Origin: Sphingomonadaceae bacterium OTU29LAMAA1
Lineage (GTDB): Bacteria > Pseudomonadota > Alphaproteobacteria > Sphingomonadales > Sphingomonadaceae
Length of the DNA: 64,000 nucleotides
Reading direction: 5' to 3'
NCBI GenBank assembly: GCA_024072375.1
Contig: CP099617.1
Span: 1,282,001-1,346,000, forward strand
Shown here: one piece after another, positions 18,297-26,408 of the stretch
How positions within the stretch are numbered: position 1 is the first letter of the stretch
Layout of the letters: each line of letters begins with the position of its first letter
Position numbers and translations under genes: made by a program
The notes under the pieces: generated by a model
Databases searched by the model: none
Seen by the model: only the letters and a program-made list of their open reading frames with translations
What the model was told of the DNA's origin: nothing

Positions 18297-19901
18297 TCAC
18301 GGAATATCATCGAACGGGTCATAGCCGCCGTCGTCCGCCGTGAGGGGCGCGCTGGCACCGGTATCGCCGGCCGGGGTCAACGGCGCGTCGGTGGCCCGCA
18401 ATCGGGCACCACGGCGCCGCTTCAGGCCCTTGCCGTCCTTCGGCCCCAGCAGGATTTGCCGGTCGCCCAGCGCGCGGCCGAACGCCGTGCTGTTCATCAT
18501 GTCCCGATCGCCGACGCCCTCGGCCTCGCACCACGCCTTGTAGTCATTGTAGAGGGAGCTTGAGAGCGTCAGGACGTTCGGGTCCGAAATGTCGACGCGG
18601 CCAGCCATCCACTCGCCGAAAGGGTTTGCCGAACGGCGATACTCCTCGACGGCCTCGGCCACGGATTGCGGCTGCACGAGGCGTCCAACCTCCAGCCACT
18701 GGCGCAGGCCTTCCAGCATCCAGTTGAGAATGCCGGGACCTTCGGAGATCAAGCGCTGCTCGACGCCCTTGTCGATCGCGGTGCCCTTGAATTGGTGCGG
18801 GAACAGGATGATGACGATGCGCCGCCAGATGCCGTCGTCGTCACCCGAGATGCGCGGACGGCTGTTGCACTCCATGAACAGCTTGCCGCGCGCCTTAAAC
18901 TCGAAGGCGTCGCCGTAGTTGGCACGCGCCTGAATTGGTGATCCGCCGGTGAATTGCTTGATGCGCTGCTCGTCTATCGCCGAACCGCGTTTCGGTTCCT
19001 GCGTACAGACCAGTCGCGTATCTCCGGCAAGCCGGACAAGATCGGGCGTGGCGTCTGCCCCCGATCGCTGCCCGGCTGCCATGAAGGTCTGCACATCGGC
19101 CGCGACGCCATAGCCGCCCATCAACTCGCGCAGGATGTTCATCGTGGTCGACTTGCCGTCGCCGCCCTTGCCCTGAAGCATGAACATGCATTGCTCGACC
19201 GTCAGTCCGGACAGCGCATAGCCGATCACCTGCTGAAAATAGGCCCGCACATCCGGGTCAGGCAGCACCGTGGCCAGATGCGCGAGCCACCCCGGCGCTT
19301 CCGCCTTCGGGTCGTAATCGCACGTCATGGCGCGCGTCAGATGGTCGGCCGGGTCGTGCGGTGCATCGACGATCCGCCAGCGTTCGCCCTGCGGCGCTTC
19401 CTTGTTCCGACGGAACCGAAGGGTGCGATTGGCGGTGTTGACGACCAGCAGATCGCTGTCGAAATCGTCCATTCGCCGGTTGAGTTCGTCGAGCGTTTGC
19501 GCCTGGGCGAGCATGGCCGTGGCTTTGCTGGCATTGCCGGTCTGCACCGCATGCTTGTGCAGGTTGATGACCCTGTCCTGCCGGCGCTCGGTCGTGCACC
19601 ACTCGCCGAAGCGGGTTTTTAGTTCTTCGTCAGGCACCTCGGCCAGCGCGCCGATCTCGTCGCGAATGCCGCGCGCGACCTCGTGCGTCTTGAGCATCGC
19701 CAACCGCTGCCCGTCCTCGGCCGACCAGCGGTGGCCGTTGTAGGCGACCCAGCCCCATTCGCGGACGTGCACCAACTTGCCCCCGGCGTGCGCCACGAGG
19801 CGCTCCGCGTTGCCGAGGTCCGACAATTCGCGCCAGCATAGCGCCAGCGGATCGACCGTCACCATCAGGACGGCCCGCTTCACGACTTCCCCCACTGCCA
19901 T
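18297..19901 (-). CDS. D5/P4-type superfamily 3 replicative helicase
   Basis: The 534-residue protein matches the D5 N-terminal plus SF3 helicase arrangement of phage and plasmid primase-helicases. The D5 N-like part covers roughly residues 75 to 210. The helicase has Walker A GKGGDGKS at 244 to 251, an acidic Walker B around Glu302 (RLVCTQEP), sensor 1 Asn near 346 (FMECNSRPRI), and WRRIVIILFP. It lacks its own primase domain; a separate CHC2/Toprim primase is encoded two genes upstream. The last 50 residues are low-complexity. It should unwind DNA at the phage origin. Confidence 0.93.
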   Translation of the reverse strand: MAVGEVVKRAVLMVTVDPLALCWRELSDLGNAERLVAHAGGKLVHVREWGWVAYNGHRWSAEDGQRLAMLKTHEVARGIRDEIGALAEVPDEELKTRFGEWCTTERRQDRVINLHKHAVQTGNASKATAMLAQAQTLDELNRRMDDFDSDLLVVNTANRTLRFRRNKEAPQGERWRIVDAPHDPADHLTRAMTCDYDPKAEAPGWLAHLATVLPDPDVRAYFQQVIGYALSGLTVEQCMFMLQGKGGDGKSTTMNILRELMGGYGVAADVQTFMAAGQRSGADATPDLVRLAGDTRLVCTQEPKRGSAIDEQRIKQFTGGSPIQARANYGDAFEFKARGKLFMECNSRPRISGDDDGIWRRIVIILFPHQFKGTAIDKGVEQRLISEGPGILNWMLEGLRQWLEVGRLVQPQSVAEAVEEYRRSANPFGEWMAGRVDISDPNVLTLSSSLYNDYKAWCEAEGVGDRDMMNSTAFGRALGDRQILLGPKDGKGLKRRRGARLRATDAPLTPAGDTGASAPLTADDGGYDPFDDIP

Positions 19902-19907
19902 GTTCCC

Positions 19908-20768
19908 TTACTGGATCGACGTCGCGCGACTGGCGGCGACCGATGCGAGTGTTTCCTGATATGCCTTCTCCTTCGCCGTCAGCTTCCGCCCCTTGGGAGG
20001 CGGCAGCGCGACGGGCGCGGGCAGTTCGATTGCAAAATCCGGGTCTTCGATGCTCAGCGCATGGCGGTAGACCGTCCGCGTGGCCTCACGTTCGAACCGC
20101 TTGTCGCGGTCAGCCGCCCGGTCGGCGATGCACCCCCGGATTTCGGAGGGCATCAAGCCGATATCCTTGGCAAATTTCATGACGTCACGAACGGTCTGAT
20201 TGATATCGTCCCGATCCGCGAAAAGGCTCTCCAGCCGTTCCACGATTTGCTCAAGGTGTGAGGCTTTGCCGTCGGCCGACCTCGTCGGCTTGATTACACC
20301 CTGCGCCTCGGCAGCGGCCCGAACCGTCCTCCGCGCGCCATCCAGCCCTAGCGCGGCCACCAGCTGCGCCGCCAGTGCCGCCTGTTCAGGCCCGATCGTC
20401 AGTGGCGGCACCGTCACCGTCTCACGCGGAGCATCGCTAGGCGGGTTCGCAATGGCCGGCGCGTCATCGGCCGCCGGCACCGCGCTGCTCGGCCGGTCAT
20501 ACTTGCCGGCGTTTCGCTCCCATGCCGGCACATCAGGGGTCAGGACGACGCTCGACCCCGGCATGGTCGCCGAGGGAGGGCGCAACACCTCACGTCGGCC
20601 GATATGGTCGGGGCGGCTGACATAGCCCTCCCCTTCCATACGCTCGATCATGCGAGCCGCAGAATTGTAGCCAATGCGCAGCTGCCGCTGGAGCCAGCCG
20701 GTCGACGCCTTCTGATGCTCCAGCACCAATGCGGCCGCGCGCTGATACAACGCTTCATCATCGGTCAT
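19908..20768 (-). CDS. FtsK-gamma winged-helix protein with GapR-like C-terminal domain
   Basis: The 286-residue protein begins at an ATG overlapping the primase stop. Residues 4 to 62 (ALYQRAAALVLEHQKAST, then RQLRIGYNSAARMIERME) are an FtsK gamma domain, the DNA-reading winged helix normally at the end of the FtsK motor. No motor is present. Residues 63 to 130 are proline-rich and probably flexible. Residues 171 to 238 (HLEQIVERLESL, then FAKDIGL, then RDKRFEREA) resemble the coiled-coil core of GapR (DUF2312), a DNA clamp of alphaproteobacteria. It lies between primase and helicase genes, so a role in phage DNA replication or segregation is likely. The GapR match is by eye. Confidence 0.75.
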   Translation of the reverse strand: MTDDEALYQRAAALVLEHQKASTGWLQRQLRIGYNSAARMIERMEGEGYVSRPDHIGRREVLRPPSATMPGSSVVLTPDVPAWERNAGKYDRPSSAVPAADDAPAIANPPSDAPRETVTVPPLTIGPEQAALAAQLVAALGLDGARRTVRAAAEAQGVIKPTRSADGKASHLEQIVERLESLFADRDDINQTVRDVMKFAKDIGLMPSEIRGCIADRAADRDKRFEREATRTVYRHALSIEDPDFAIELPAPVALPPPKGRKLTAKEKAYQETLASVAASRATSIQ

Positions 20769-21916
20769 GCGGCCCTCCCCAGATCGTTGAAGTCCATGCC
20801 GGCGGGCGCGCGATAGGTACGCACCGGTGCCGCCCCGACCCGCCGCCACGCCTGCGCAGCTAGAGTCGCGCAAATTTCCGCGCGCTTGAGGCCGTCGATC
20901 CGCACTTTGTCGCGGAGACCCCGCCGCGCCAGCTGACACCGCATCGTCACCGGGCGCATGTCCGCATCGATCAGCAGGTGGACCTCGCCGGCATTGGCAA
21001 TGGTGAAGGGCGGTGATTCAGGATCGCTCCGCAGATTCCACAGTGGCACCACACCTTCGTCGTCGCGCAGCGCTCGCCCTTGAAGGTTGTCCAGGCTGAG
21101 CAGCGCCAGCGGCCGGGCGGGCAATGGGAGGTCAGCCGCGTAGGACAGCACCGTCTCGACGCCCTCGCCTGCCACAGTAACCGGGGGGCCGACGCGATCG
21201 GTTTCGCCGAGAAAGCACGCAGCGCGCCGCGCCTGCCCCCACATCTTGCGCGACGGCCGCGGCTTCCCGTCCGGCAGCGTGCCAAACTCCGCTTTCCGTC
21301 GACCATCACGCGACAGGTAGGTCGCGTGGATGCCAACGATCGGGCCACTTTCGGACGTCCGAAGCGGCGCAATCATCGCGGGCGCATGGATCACGGCAAG
21401 CGGGCCGCGGTCGATCCGCCATGAGGCGGCCGGACAACGCGACATGAAGAACAGACGCTCGATCGCGCATGAAACGCGCGCGACCTCGATACCGCGGGCG
21501 GCGAGCCACGCTTCGACGATGGTGCCGGGTGCCGGCACCATGTTGTCGATGATGTGTGCGGCAACGATCCCGCTCTCGACGACTTCCGACGGCTGCTCGA
21601 TCCGCTGCCGCCGCGGCCGCTCCTGCACCACGCGATCAGCGTCACCGGCCAGCACGCGAGCGGCAGCGACGCGATCGGCATGGCCGCCCAGTTCCAGTTC
21701 GAGCGCAACGGCGTCGCCTGTCTCCCCGCAGGAGAAACAATGCCAGATCGGTCCTTGCTCGTCGGCGAGGAAGGCATCGCCGCTCTGGCAGATCGGGCAG
21801 GTGCCGCGCGACCGCTTCGTGCCAGATTTGCGCAGCTTGGCACCATGCGCGCGTGCAACATCAGCTGGCGACACCTTCCGTGCGCGGTCAAACAGGCGTT
21901 CAGGTTCGAAGTTCAT
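20765..21916 (-). CDS. DNA primase with CHC2 zinc finger and Toprim domain
   Basis: The 383-residue protein opens with a zinc-binding domain: Cys40 and Cys43 (CPIC), then Cys60 and Cys63 (CFSC), as in DnaG-type CHC2 fingers. A Toprim-like domain follows with the conserved glutamate in VAGEGVETVLSYA and an aspartate pair in HLLIDAD. The segment after the finger is shorter than in DnaG, typical of phage and plasmid primases. It lies in an operon with the FtsK-gamma protein (4-base overlap) and the D5 helicase, so the three form the replication module. Confidence 0.92.
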   Translation of the reverse strand: MNFEPERLFDRARKVSPADVARAHGAKLRKSGTKRSRGTCPICQSGDAFLADEQGPIWHCFSCGETGDAVALELELGGHADRVAAARVLAGDADRVVQERPRRQRIEQPSEVVESGIVAAHIIDNMVPAPGTIVEAWLAARGIEVARVSCAIERLFFMSRCPAASWRIDRGPLAVIHAPAMIAPLRTSESGPIVGIHATYLSRDGRRKAEFGTLPDGKPRPSRKMWGQARRAACFLGETDRVGPPVTVAGEGVETVLSYAADLPLPARPLALLSLDNLQGRALRDDEGVVPLWNLRSDPESPPFTIANAGEVHLLIDADMRPVTMRCQLARRGLRDKVRIDGLKRAEICATLAAQAWRRVGAAPVRTYRAPAGMDFNDLGRAA

Positions 21917-21922
21917 GGCAGA

Positions 21923-22555
21923 TCAGGCGCACATCACCAGCAGGCCGCTGTCGATGTTGCCGCGCGCAACGTGGAACGTCAGCACGAGCACGTCGGGATT
22001 ATCCTCCCAGCGCTGCCCTTCTGCTGTGTGCAGCAGCGACCATAGCTTCTCGTATGATCGTTCGGCATGGCGACCGCCGGGTTCTTCTATGCCGACCGCA
22101 GTAAGGCTGTGAGGCCAAATCCCCGGGACATAGTAGAACGGCGGGTCGGCGCTCTCCATCTCCACACCTTCTGCGGCCGCATCCTCTGCGGTGATCACCT
22201 GCAACGGCTCGATCCGTGTTGCGGTGATCGTTAGCGTAAGGCGCGACGCCCAGCGCGGCATGTGCATACCCTGCCGGTGCTTGCCCCACTTCCACTCGCC
22301 CAACGGGCAGTCGACAGGCTCTCCATCGGCAACATATGCGATGCGGGAAGCGTCCGTGGTGAACTGCCGTGGGGCGTAGTCGTCCATCCTTGCCCGACCG
22401 CGCCAATGCTCTCTCACGTACAGGCGGTCGCCGACGCTGCATCGCCGAAGCGGCGAGGAAGCAAGGCGTCGCGTTTGGGTTTTTCGACCGGCAAGCAGCG
22501 CCTGCACCATCGGCTTGGAGAAGATGATCGGACGATCGATAGCACCACTGGTCAC
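21923..22555 (-). CDS. ASCH-like phage protein
   Basis: This 210-residue protein starts with IIFSKPMVQALLAGRKTQTRR, the opening block of a phage family related to ASCH (PUA-like) domains, where a Lys-Thr-Gln-Thr-Arg-Arg turn is conserved. It continues with VGDRLYVREHWRG and ASRLTLTITATRIEPLQVIT, then EDAAAEGVE. ASCH domains bind RNA or modified nucleotides, but the role in phages is unknown. It overlaps the upstream gene by 4 bases. Confidence 0.8.
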   Translation of the reverse strand: MTSGAIDRPIIFSKPMVQALLAGRKTQTRRLASSPLRRCSVGDRLYVREHWRGRARMDDYAPRQFTTDASRIAYVADGEPVDCPLGEWKWGKHRQGMHMPRWASRLTLTITATRIEPLQVITAEDAAAEGVEMESADPPFYYVPGIWPHSLTAVGIEEPGGRHAERSYEKLWSLLHTAEGQRWEDNPDVLVLTFHVARGNIDSGLLVMCA

Positions 22556-23076
22556 AGCGGACCGCCCGGCGTCGCGCGTCCGCTGATCGTGCAGACCCTC
22601 CGCATGCCCGGCCCGTTATCCTCCATGCTGATCAACCTCGCGGCGCGCAGCAGCCGGATGCGATAGGCCACCTGCGCGGCCGTCAACTCGATCTGGCGAC
22701 CAACTTCCGCGTTCGTGGGACAAGGGAGGCCGAGACGGACATGCCGACGCAGGATGCGCAGCACCGCCGCCTCTTCGGTTTCAGCCACCGAATCGACGAC
22801 GATCGGCGTGGCAACCGCGCCGACCAGCATGGCGCGCTTCACCATGTACCATTCACGGTCGTTGTTCGGCCGACGACGATCGTGCAGCCGCACTTCGCCC
22901 TCGTTGAACAGTTCGCGGGCGCGCACCCACGCCGCGCGATCCCGCGGGGGCGACAGCCCCCAGGCATAAACCAGTTCTGCCCCGACATCGGCCGACGCGA
23001 CCCAGTGTTCGACGTCGTCGACATCGATCGCATGCGCGACGGGTCGGAGTGCGGACGATCCCGCCAACTTAGCCAT
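22552..23076 (-). CDS. Winged-helix phage protein of unknown function
   Basis: The product has 174 residues. The first half (VEHWVASADVGAELVYAWGL, then AAWVRARELFNEGEVRLHDR) resembles no family I can name. The second half (AAVLRILRRHVRLGLPCPTN, EVGRQIELTAAQVAYRIRLL) has the pattern of a winged helix. It is in the early operon between regulators and replication genes, so it may be an accessory replication or regulatory factor. Confidence 0.65.
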   Translation of the reverse strand: MAKLAGSSALRPVAHAIDVDDVEHWVASADVGAELVYAWGLSPPRDRAAWVRARELFNEGEVRLHDRRRPNNDREWYMVKRAMLVGAVATPIVVDSVAETEEAAVLRILRRHVRLGLPCPTNAEVGRQIELTAAQVAYRIRLLRAARLISMEDNGPGMRRVCTISGRATPGGPL

Positions 23077-23097
23077 GATTCTTCCCCCGGTGCCGGC

Positions 23098-23379
23098 TTA
23101 CGCGGCGTGCTGAATAGTGACGGCATCGAGCCACCGGCCGAGCGGCTCCTGACGCCAGTGGTGACGCTGGATGCCGCCCTGCGTCGCGCGAGCGACGTCA
23201 GCGACCAGTTCCTCTCCCGGCACAATTTCGCCGTTGACCAGCCGCTGGAGGGTGGTGACCGGGACCTGCATGCTGCGGCACGCGAGCGGCAGGCTGCCGC
23301 GATAGGCGGCAGTGATACGACGGGCGAGCAGGCGTGCGCCCTCGTTCGGCACCACGGCCGGCAGATGAAGCTTCATCAT
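23098..23379 (-). CDS. Small helix-turn-helix regulator
   Basis: This 93-residue protein starts at ATGATG at 23379, overlapping the stop of the CII-like gene. The core RITAAYRGSLPLACRSMQVP, then TTLQRLVNGEIVPGEEL, has the spacing of a Cro/C1-type helix-turn-helix. It belongs to the early leftward operon. The target is unknown. A longer frame upstream overlaps the neighbour and is not used. Confidence 0.6.
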   Translation of the reverse strand: MMKLHLPAVVPNEGARLLARRITAAYRGSLPLACRSMQVPVTTLQRLVNGEIVPGEELVADVARATQGGIQRHHWRQEPLGRWLDAVTIQHAA

Positions 23380-23858
23380 TTCGGGTTCCCTTCGGTTTGA
23401 CGGGCGAGCGCCCGCATTTGAACGGCGACGCGGATCACGTCGTCCAACTGGCTGACGCACGCAGCCGCATCGCCCTCGCACCAGTGGCGATCGGCAAGCC
23501 CGGTGCAGACGGTGGCGGTCACCTCTGCGAATTCGCTATGAAGCCTCGACATGCTTGCCAGCAGGCTTTCGTCCGTTGCCGGCGCCTCGGGTTCGGCGAC
23601 GAACGTGCCGCCCATCATTTGGCAAAGCAGCTGCGTCACGGGATGCGAACCGGCGACCCGTTCGAGGTCGGCCACTACGTCGATCGGCGCAAAGAAATCA
23701 GCTTCGGCGGCCGCAAGGGATCGGTAGCGTGCGATCGTCGGGCGGCTGACACGCGAGATATTCGCAGCATCGGCATCGTCGCCGACCAGCCGCACCAATT
23801 CGCCAAAAGCGATCTTGAGGCGCCGACCACGCGCCATGTCTGCGGGAGAGTTAAGCAT
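23376..23858 (-). CDS. CII-like phage regulatory protein
   Basis: The 160-residue protein contains LKIAFGELVRLVGDDADAAN, ISRVSRPTIARYRS and FFAPIDVVADLERVAG, followed by VTQLLCQMMGG. This is the signature order of the phage regulatory CII (CP76) family: a helix-turn-helix, then a P-L/I-D-V-V-A-D-L-E block. It probably helps decide between lysis and lysogeny. I start it at the ATG at 23858, which overlaps the stop of the Cro-like gene; an upstream start would overlap that gene by 73 bases, and an internal ATG at 23837 (MARGRR) is also possible. Confidence 0.8.
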   Translation of the reverse strand: MLNSPADMARGRRLKIAFGELVRLVGDDADAANISRVSRPTIARYRSLAAAEADFFAPIDVVADLERVAGSHPVTQLLCQMMGGTFVAEPEAPATDESLLASMSRLHSEFAEVTATVCTGLADRHWCEGDAAACVSQLDDVIRVAVQMRALARQTEGNPK

Positions 23859-24144
23859 CCACGCAACTCGCGCCTGAGCGGTGAGAACAAGCGTCCAAAC
23901 TTCTCGGTGACGGGCTGCCGTCACCCGGCATAGGTAGCAGTGCGACGCCGTGCTGACTTGCCAGCGTTTCGACGTCTAGGTTGGGGAACTCTGCAATGGC
24001 GATGCGGCGCAGATGATTAAGCCGGGAATCGGTGACGCGCCGCGTCCGCATGTTATTCACGGTCGAGACCGGGGCGTGCATCAACTTGGCAACGACGGTC
24101 GTACCGCCCATCGCGTCGATCAGAGCTGCGGGAAACGTGTCCAT
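23851..24144 (-). CDS. Cro-like repressor
   Basis: The 97-residue protein is the first gene of the leftward early operon and diverges from the CI-like repressor. Residues 5 to 50 (ALIDAMGGTTVVAKLMHAPV, then STVNNMRTRRV) form a helix-turn-helix like that of Cro. Its promoter region carries two copies of the operator shared with the CI gene. By position and size it should compete with CI for those sites. The C-terminal 30 residues are serine-rich. Confidence 0.75.
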   Translation of the reverse strand: MDTFPAALIDAMGGTTVVAKLMHAPVSTVNNMRTRRVTDSRLNHLRRIAIAEFPNLDVETLASQHGVALLPMPGDGSPSPRSLDACSHRSGASCVDA

Positions 24145-24155
24145 GAAGCGTCACA

Positions 24156-24217
24156 TGCTATAATAGCAACTCTGCCGCAAGCGAAATCATGCCACAGTAG
24201 CAATTGCTATAATGGTA
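24156..24217. promoter_or_regulatory. Operator pair between cro-like and CI-like genes
   Basis: A perfect 13-bp palindrome TGCTATAATAGCA lies at 24156 to 24168 and an 11-of-13 copy, TGCTATAATGGTA, at 24205 to 24217. The second overlaps another palindrome, TAGCAATTGCTA, at 24198 to 24209. Each copy encloses a consensus -10 box (TATAAT), so a bound repressor would cover the promoter itself. The TATAAT at 24209 to 24214 is well placed to start the CI transcript, with a leader of only about 16 bases. I do not see strong -35 boxes. Confidence 0.8.
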
Positions 24218-24237
24218 GCCATACTGTTCATCGGCGC

Positions 24238-24813
24238 ATGGCCTACGAAGCGATAAAAGAGCAGATGGAGGAAGCGGGACACCGCCAGTCCGCGCTTGCC
24301 AACCTCTTGGGGGTCAACCCCACGGCTATCTCGAAAGCGTTCTCGGGGAAGCGGCTATTTACGGCTGTGGAAATGGACAAAATACGAGCTTGGCTTGGGC
24401 CGTCGGTAGACGTCGGCGGCTCAGCAGTAGGCACGATCCCAGTGCTTTCTACGGTAGCAGCTGGCAATTGGCGGGAAGCCGCGACCAATAGCCGCAGCAA
24501 GATGTATAAGCCCGACCCGGCGATCCCGGATCGTGCAATCGCCTTTGATGTAGAAGGCGACTCGATGGACTTGTTCGTACCTGATGGTGGCCGGATCATA
24601 TTCGACCCAGAGGATCGCGATCTGTGGCCGCGCCGCTTTTACGTCGTGCAGAACAGCGAGGGAGAAACGACTTTCAAGCGGTTCTTTGCGGACCCGGCAA
24701 GGCTTGAGCCTTGCTCGTCTAATCCTGTGCACAAACCTATCATACTAGGCGGTGACGAGCCTTTCATCATCGTAGGCCGTGTAATCTGGCAGGCCTCGCG
24801 AATGCCGGATTGA
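24238..24813 (+). CDS. CI-like phage repressor (helix-turn-helix plus S24 peptidase)
   Basis: The 191-residue protein has an N-terminal helix-turn-helix (RQSALANLLGVNPTAISKAF, residues about 15 to 35) and a C-terminal LexA/S24 domain. The self-cleavage site is probably Ala-Gly in TVAAGNWREA. The catalytic serine is in VEGDSMDLFVPDG and the lysine in GETTFKRFF. It should hold lysogeny and be inactivated through RecA after DNA damage. The gene is AT-richer than its neighbours, lacks a clear ribosome-binding site, and lies between two operator pairs. Its 3' end overlaps a convergent gene by 47 bases. Confidence 0.93.
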   Translation: MAYEAIKEQMEEAGHRQSALANLLGVNPTAISKAFSGKRLFTAVEMDKIRAWLGPSVDVGGSAVGTIPVLSTVAAGNWREAATNSRSKMYKPDPAIPDRAIAFDVEGDSMDLFVPDGGRIIFDPEDRDLWPRRFYVVQNSEGETTFKRFFADPARLEPCSSNPVHKPIILGGDEPFIIVGRVIWQASRMPD

Positions 24814-25015
24814 AGCGGCTGCGCTCAGCCTCCCACACGTCGTAGTCCATCCACTCGGCCGCAACCTCAATGCCCCCAGGCACGGTGACGTAGAAGGTCA
24901 TCCACTCATCGTAGGAGCCGAGTTTCTGCGCCTCTAGATCTCGATAAACCTCACGGCGAGTGTCCCGCCACAGACCGCAAGGCTCACCGAAGCACGTCGC
25001 TCGATACCACTTCAT
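24767..25015 (-). CDS. Small protein under the second operator pair
   Basis: This 82-residue protein (MKWYRATCFGEPCGLWRDTR, then EWMTFYVTVPGG) is read leftward from the operator region at 25103 to 25150 and converges on the CI gene. I chose the only good ATG; a longer frame would cross the operators. I do not recognise a family. Its position matches that of a leftward early gene in a lambdoid control region. Confidence 0.6.
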   Translation of the reverse strand: MKWYRATCFGEPCGLWRDTRREVYRDLEAQKLGSYDEWMTFYVTVPGGIEVAAEWMDYDVWEAERSRFNPAFARPARLHGLR

Positions 25016-25102
25016 CAATACGCTCGCCACGTCGACTCCACGATTCGATCTGCGGTTAAATGGAACGAAGGAAGAACAAACATCAATCCTGAAAACGCAT
25101 AA

Positions 25103-25150
25103 TGCTATAATAGCAATAAAAGCGTTGACGCTGCACATGCTATTATAGCA
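25103..25150. promoter_or_regulatory. Second operator pair, before the rightward genes
   Basis: Two near-identical 13-bp palindromes lie at 25103 to 25115 (TGCTATAATAGCA) and 25138 to 25150 (TGCTATTATAGCA). They match the operators at 24156 and 24205 and likewise include a -10 box on one or both strands; the second gives TATAAT on the minus strand. A TTGACG lies between them, at a spacing that does not fit either box. They are placed to control both the leftward 82-residue gene and the rightward operon that begins at 25189. Confidence 0.8.
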
Positions 25151-25188
25151 ATACCCGTTTGGGCATCCCGCCCGGATGGGAGCACACC

Positions 25189-25515
25189 GTGCCGCTTTCA
25201 CATCTCCCCAGCCGCAATCAGGCTAACGCGTCGCTCACGCGCTTCTACGAGCAGCTCGGCCATCGTCCGCCTGCATCGCGCTTCGATGCGACGCCGCGCC
25301 TGTCGGGACAGCCGACCCACGCACAACTAAGCAAGACGGTCCGCCGCTTGCGGAGGGCCGATCCGCTGCCGATCCGCCTTCGCATCGCACGGCGCCGGGT
25401 GCTCAGTGGCGCTGACAGGCTGTTCAACGCCACCTGCACGGTCACTGTCTTCGGTATCGTCGGTTACGTCATCCTGCCGGCGGCCTTCACGGCCGCGACG
25501 AGGTGGCAGTGGTGA
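25189..25515 (+). CDS. Small membrane protein of unknown function
   Basis: The 108-residue product starts at a GTG preceded by GGGAG at a good distance. The N-terminal 70 residues are polar and basic (RRLRRADPLPIRLRIARRR); a single membrane segment follows (CTVTVFGIVGYVILPAAFTA). It is the first gene of the rightward operon under the second operator pair. No family recognised. Confidence 0.55.
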   Translation: MPLSHLPSRNQANASLTRFYEQLGHRPPASRFDATPRLSGQPTHAQLSKTVRRLRRADPLPIRLRIARRRVLSGADRLFNATCTVTVFGIVGYVILPAAFTAATRWQW

Positions 25516-25748
25516 TCGGCGATACCGACCCCCGCACGATCGCTTCGCGTCTGTCTGTCGGGCAGCGACGCACGATCAAAGCGCTGGACCGCGACTTTTG
25601 CATCCTTGGCTGCGCCGAGGCCGCCGCCAAGCGGCTGGAGCGCAACGTCCCGGCTCGGCCCGCGCTGGTCATCAGTCGCCCGGGCATCGCCAGCCGCGAG
25701 TTCGCCCTCAACGCGCTCGGCGCTGCCGTGCAGGCGGTGCTGCCATGA
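25512..25748 (+). CDS. Small phage protein, possibly DNA-binding
   Basis: The 78-residue product starts at a GTG overlapping the previous stop (GTGA). It reads IASRLSVGQRRTIKALDRDF, then RPALVISRPGIASREFALNA, which has a winged-helix feel (a Q-R-R helix, then strands). It is part of a tightly overlapped rightward operon. Two further GTG codons just upstream are alternative starts. Function unknown. Confidence 0.6.
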   Translation: MIGDTDPRTIASRLSVGQRRTIKALDRDFCILGCAEAAAKRLERNVPARPALVISRPGIASREFALNALGAAVQAVLP

Positions 25749-25927
25749 CAGCCCCGAAACGGTACGAGGCGCTGATTGATCGCCACGCCCCGCGCCGCAA
25801 GGAGATCGCCCGCCTCGACGCGCTCAGCCGCGAACGCGCACTGACCGATGACGAGAGCAGGCGGTTGGAGCAGCTGCTGTACCGCGAACGGTACGTCGAG
25901 TTTCGCCAAGAGCGGAGGGCCGCCTGA
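25745..25927 (+). CDS. Small charged phage protein
   Basis: This 60-residue protein is very rich in Arg and Glu (RRKEIARLDALSRERALTDD, then LEQLLYRERY) and is likely two helices. It overlaps both neighbours (ATGA at each end), which supports it as a real gene in spite of its size. Function unknown. Confidence 0.65.
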   Translation: MTAPKRYEALIDRHAPRRKEIARLDALSRERALTDDESRRLEQLLYRERYVEFRQERRAA

Positions 25928-26406
25928 TGAGCGCATCTTGCAAGCCCTTGGAACTCGCCACTCCGCTGCCGCCCTTCGTTCTGCCGACCCAGGCAGAGTA
26001 TCGGGCGGCCGCGCGGATCGTGGACAGTCAGCCTGTGCTCGCCGCCTTTGCGTCGTGTGAATGGGATTGCCTCCATGACGACGGCCAAGTTTGGATTGCC
26101 GCCATCGTGCGCGAGGCGTTCGCTGAAGGCGCCCGGCATCCAAGGCCGATCCCCGGTGACATGATCGCCGATGTCTTTGGCTTCGTCGTCGACATGGCGA
26201 AGCGCTTCCGTCGGCGGACCAGTCGCCGGTTCCTCGGCATCCGCATCAACACCATGACGCGGACCGAGGCGATGGCCCATGCACTCGCGACCTACGATGC
26301 CACGCTCGACATGATCGGCGTTCCGTTCGGTCACCCAGATCACCAATGGGATCGCGCGACCGCGCACGAACTCGTCGACGTCGAACTTCAGCAGTGGGAG
26401 GCGTAA
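25927..26406 (+). CDS. Phage protein of unknown function
   Basis: The product has 159 residues. Recognisable text includes VLPTQAEYRAAARIVDSQPV, GQVWIAAIVREAFAEGARHP and MTRTEAMAHALATYD. It is mostly helical with no membrane segment. The start overlaps the preceding stop by one base. It lies between the operator-controlled small genes and a double helix-turn-helix protein. I do not recognise a family. Confidence 0.65.
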   Translation: MSASCKPLELATPLPPFVLPTQAEYRAAARIVDSQPVLAAFASCEWDCLHDDGQVWIAAIVREAFAEGARHPRPIPGDMIADVFGFVVDMAKRFRRRTSRRFLGIRINTMTRTEAMAHALATYDATLDMIGVPFGHPDHQWDRATAHELVDVELQQWEA

Positions 26407-26408
26407 CG

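Noticed and set aside
23098..23481. Longer 127-residue frame for the small helix-turn-helix gene
   Set aside because: It overlaps the CII-like gene by about 100 bases; the ATGATG at 23379 overlaps that gene's stop, as elsewhere in the operon.
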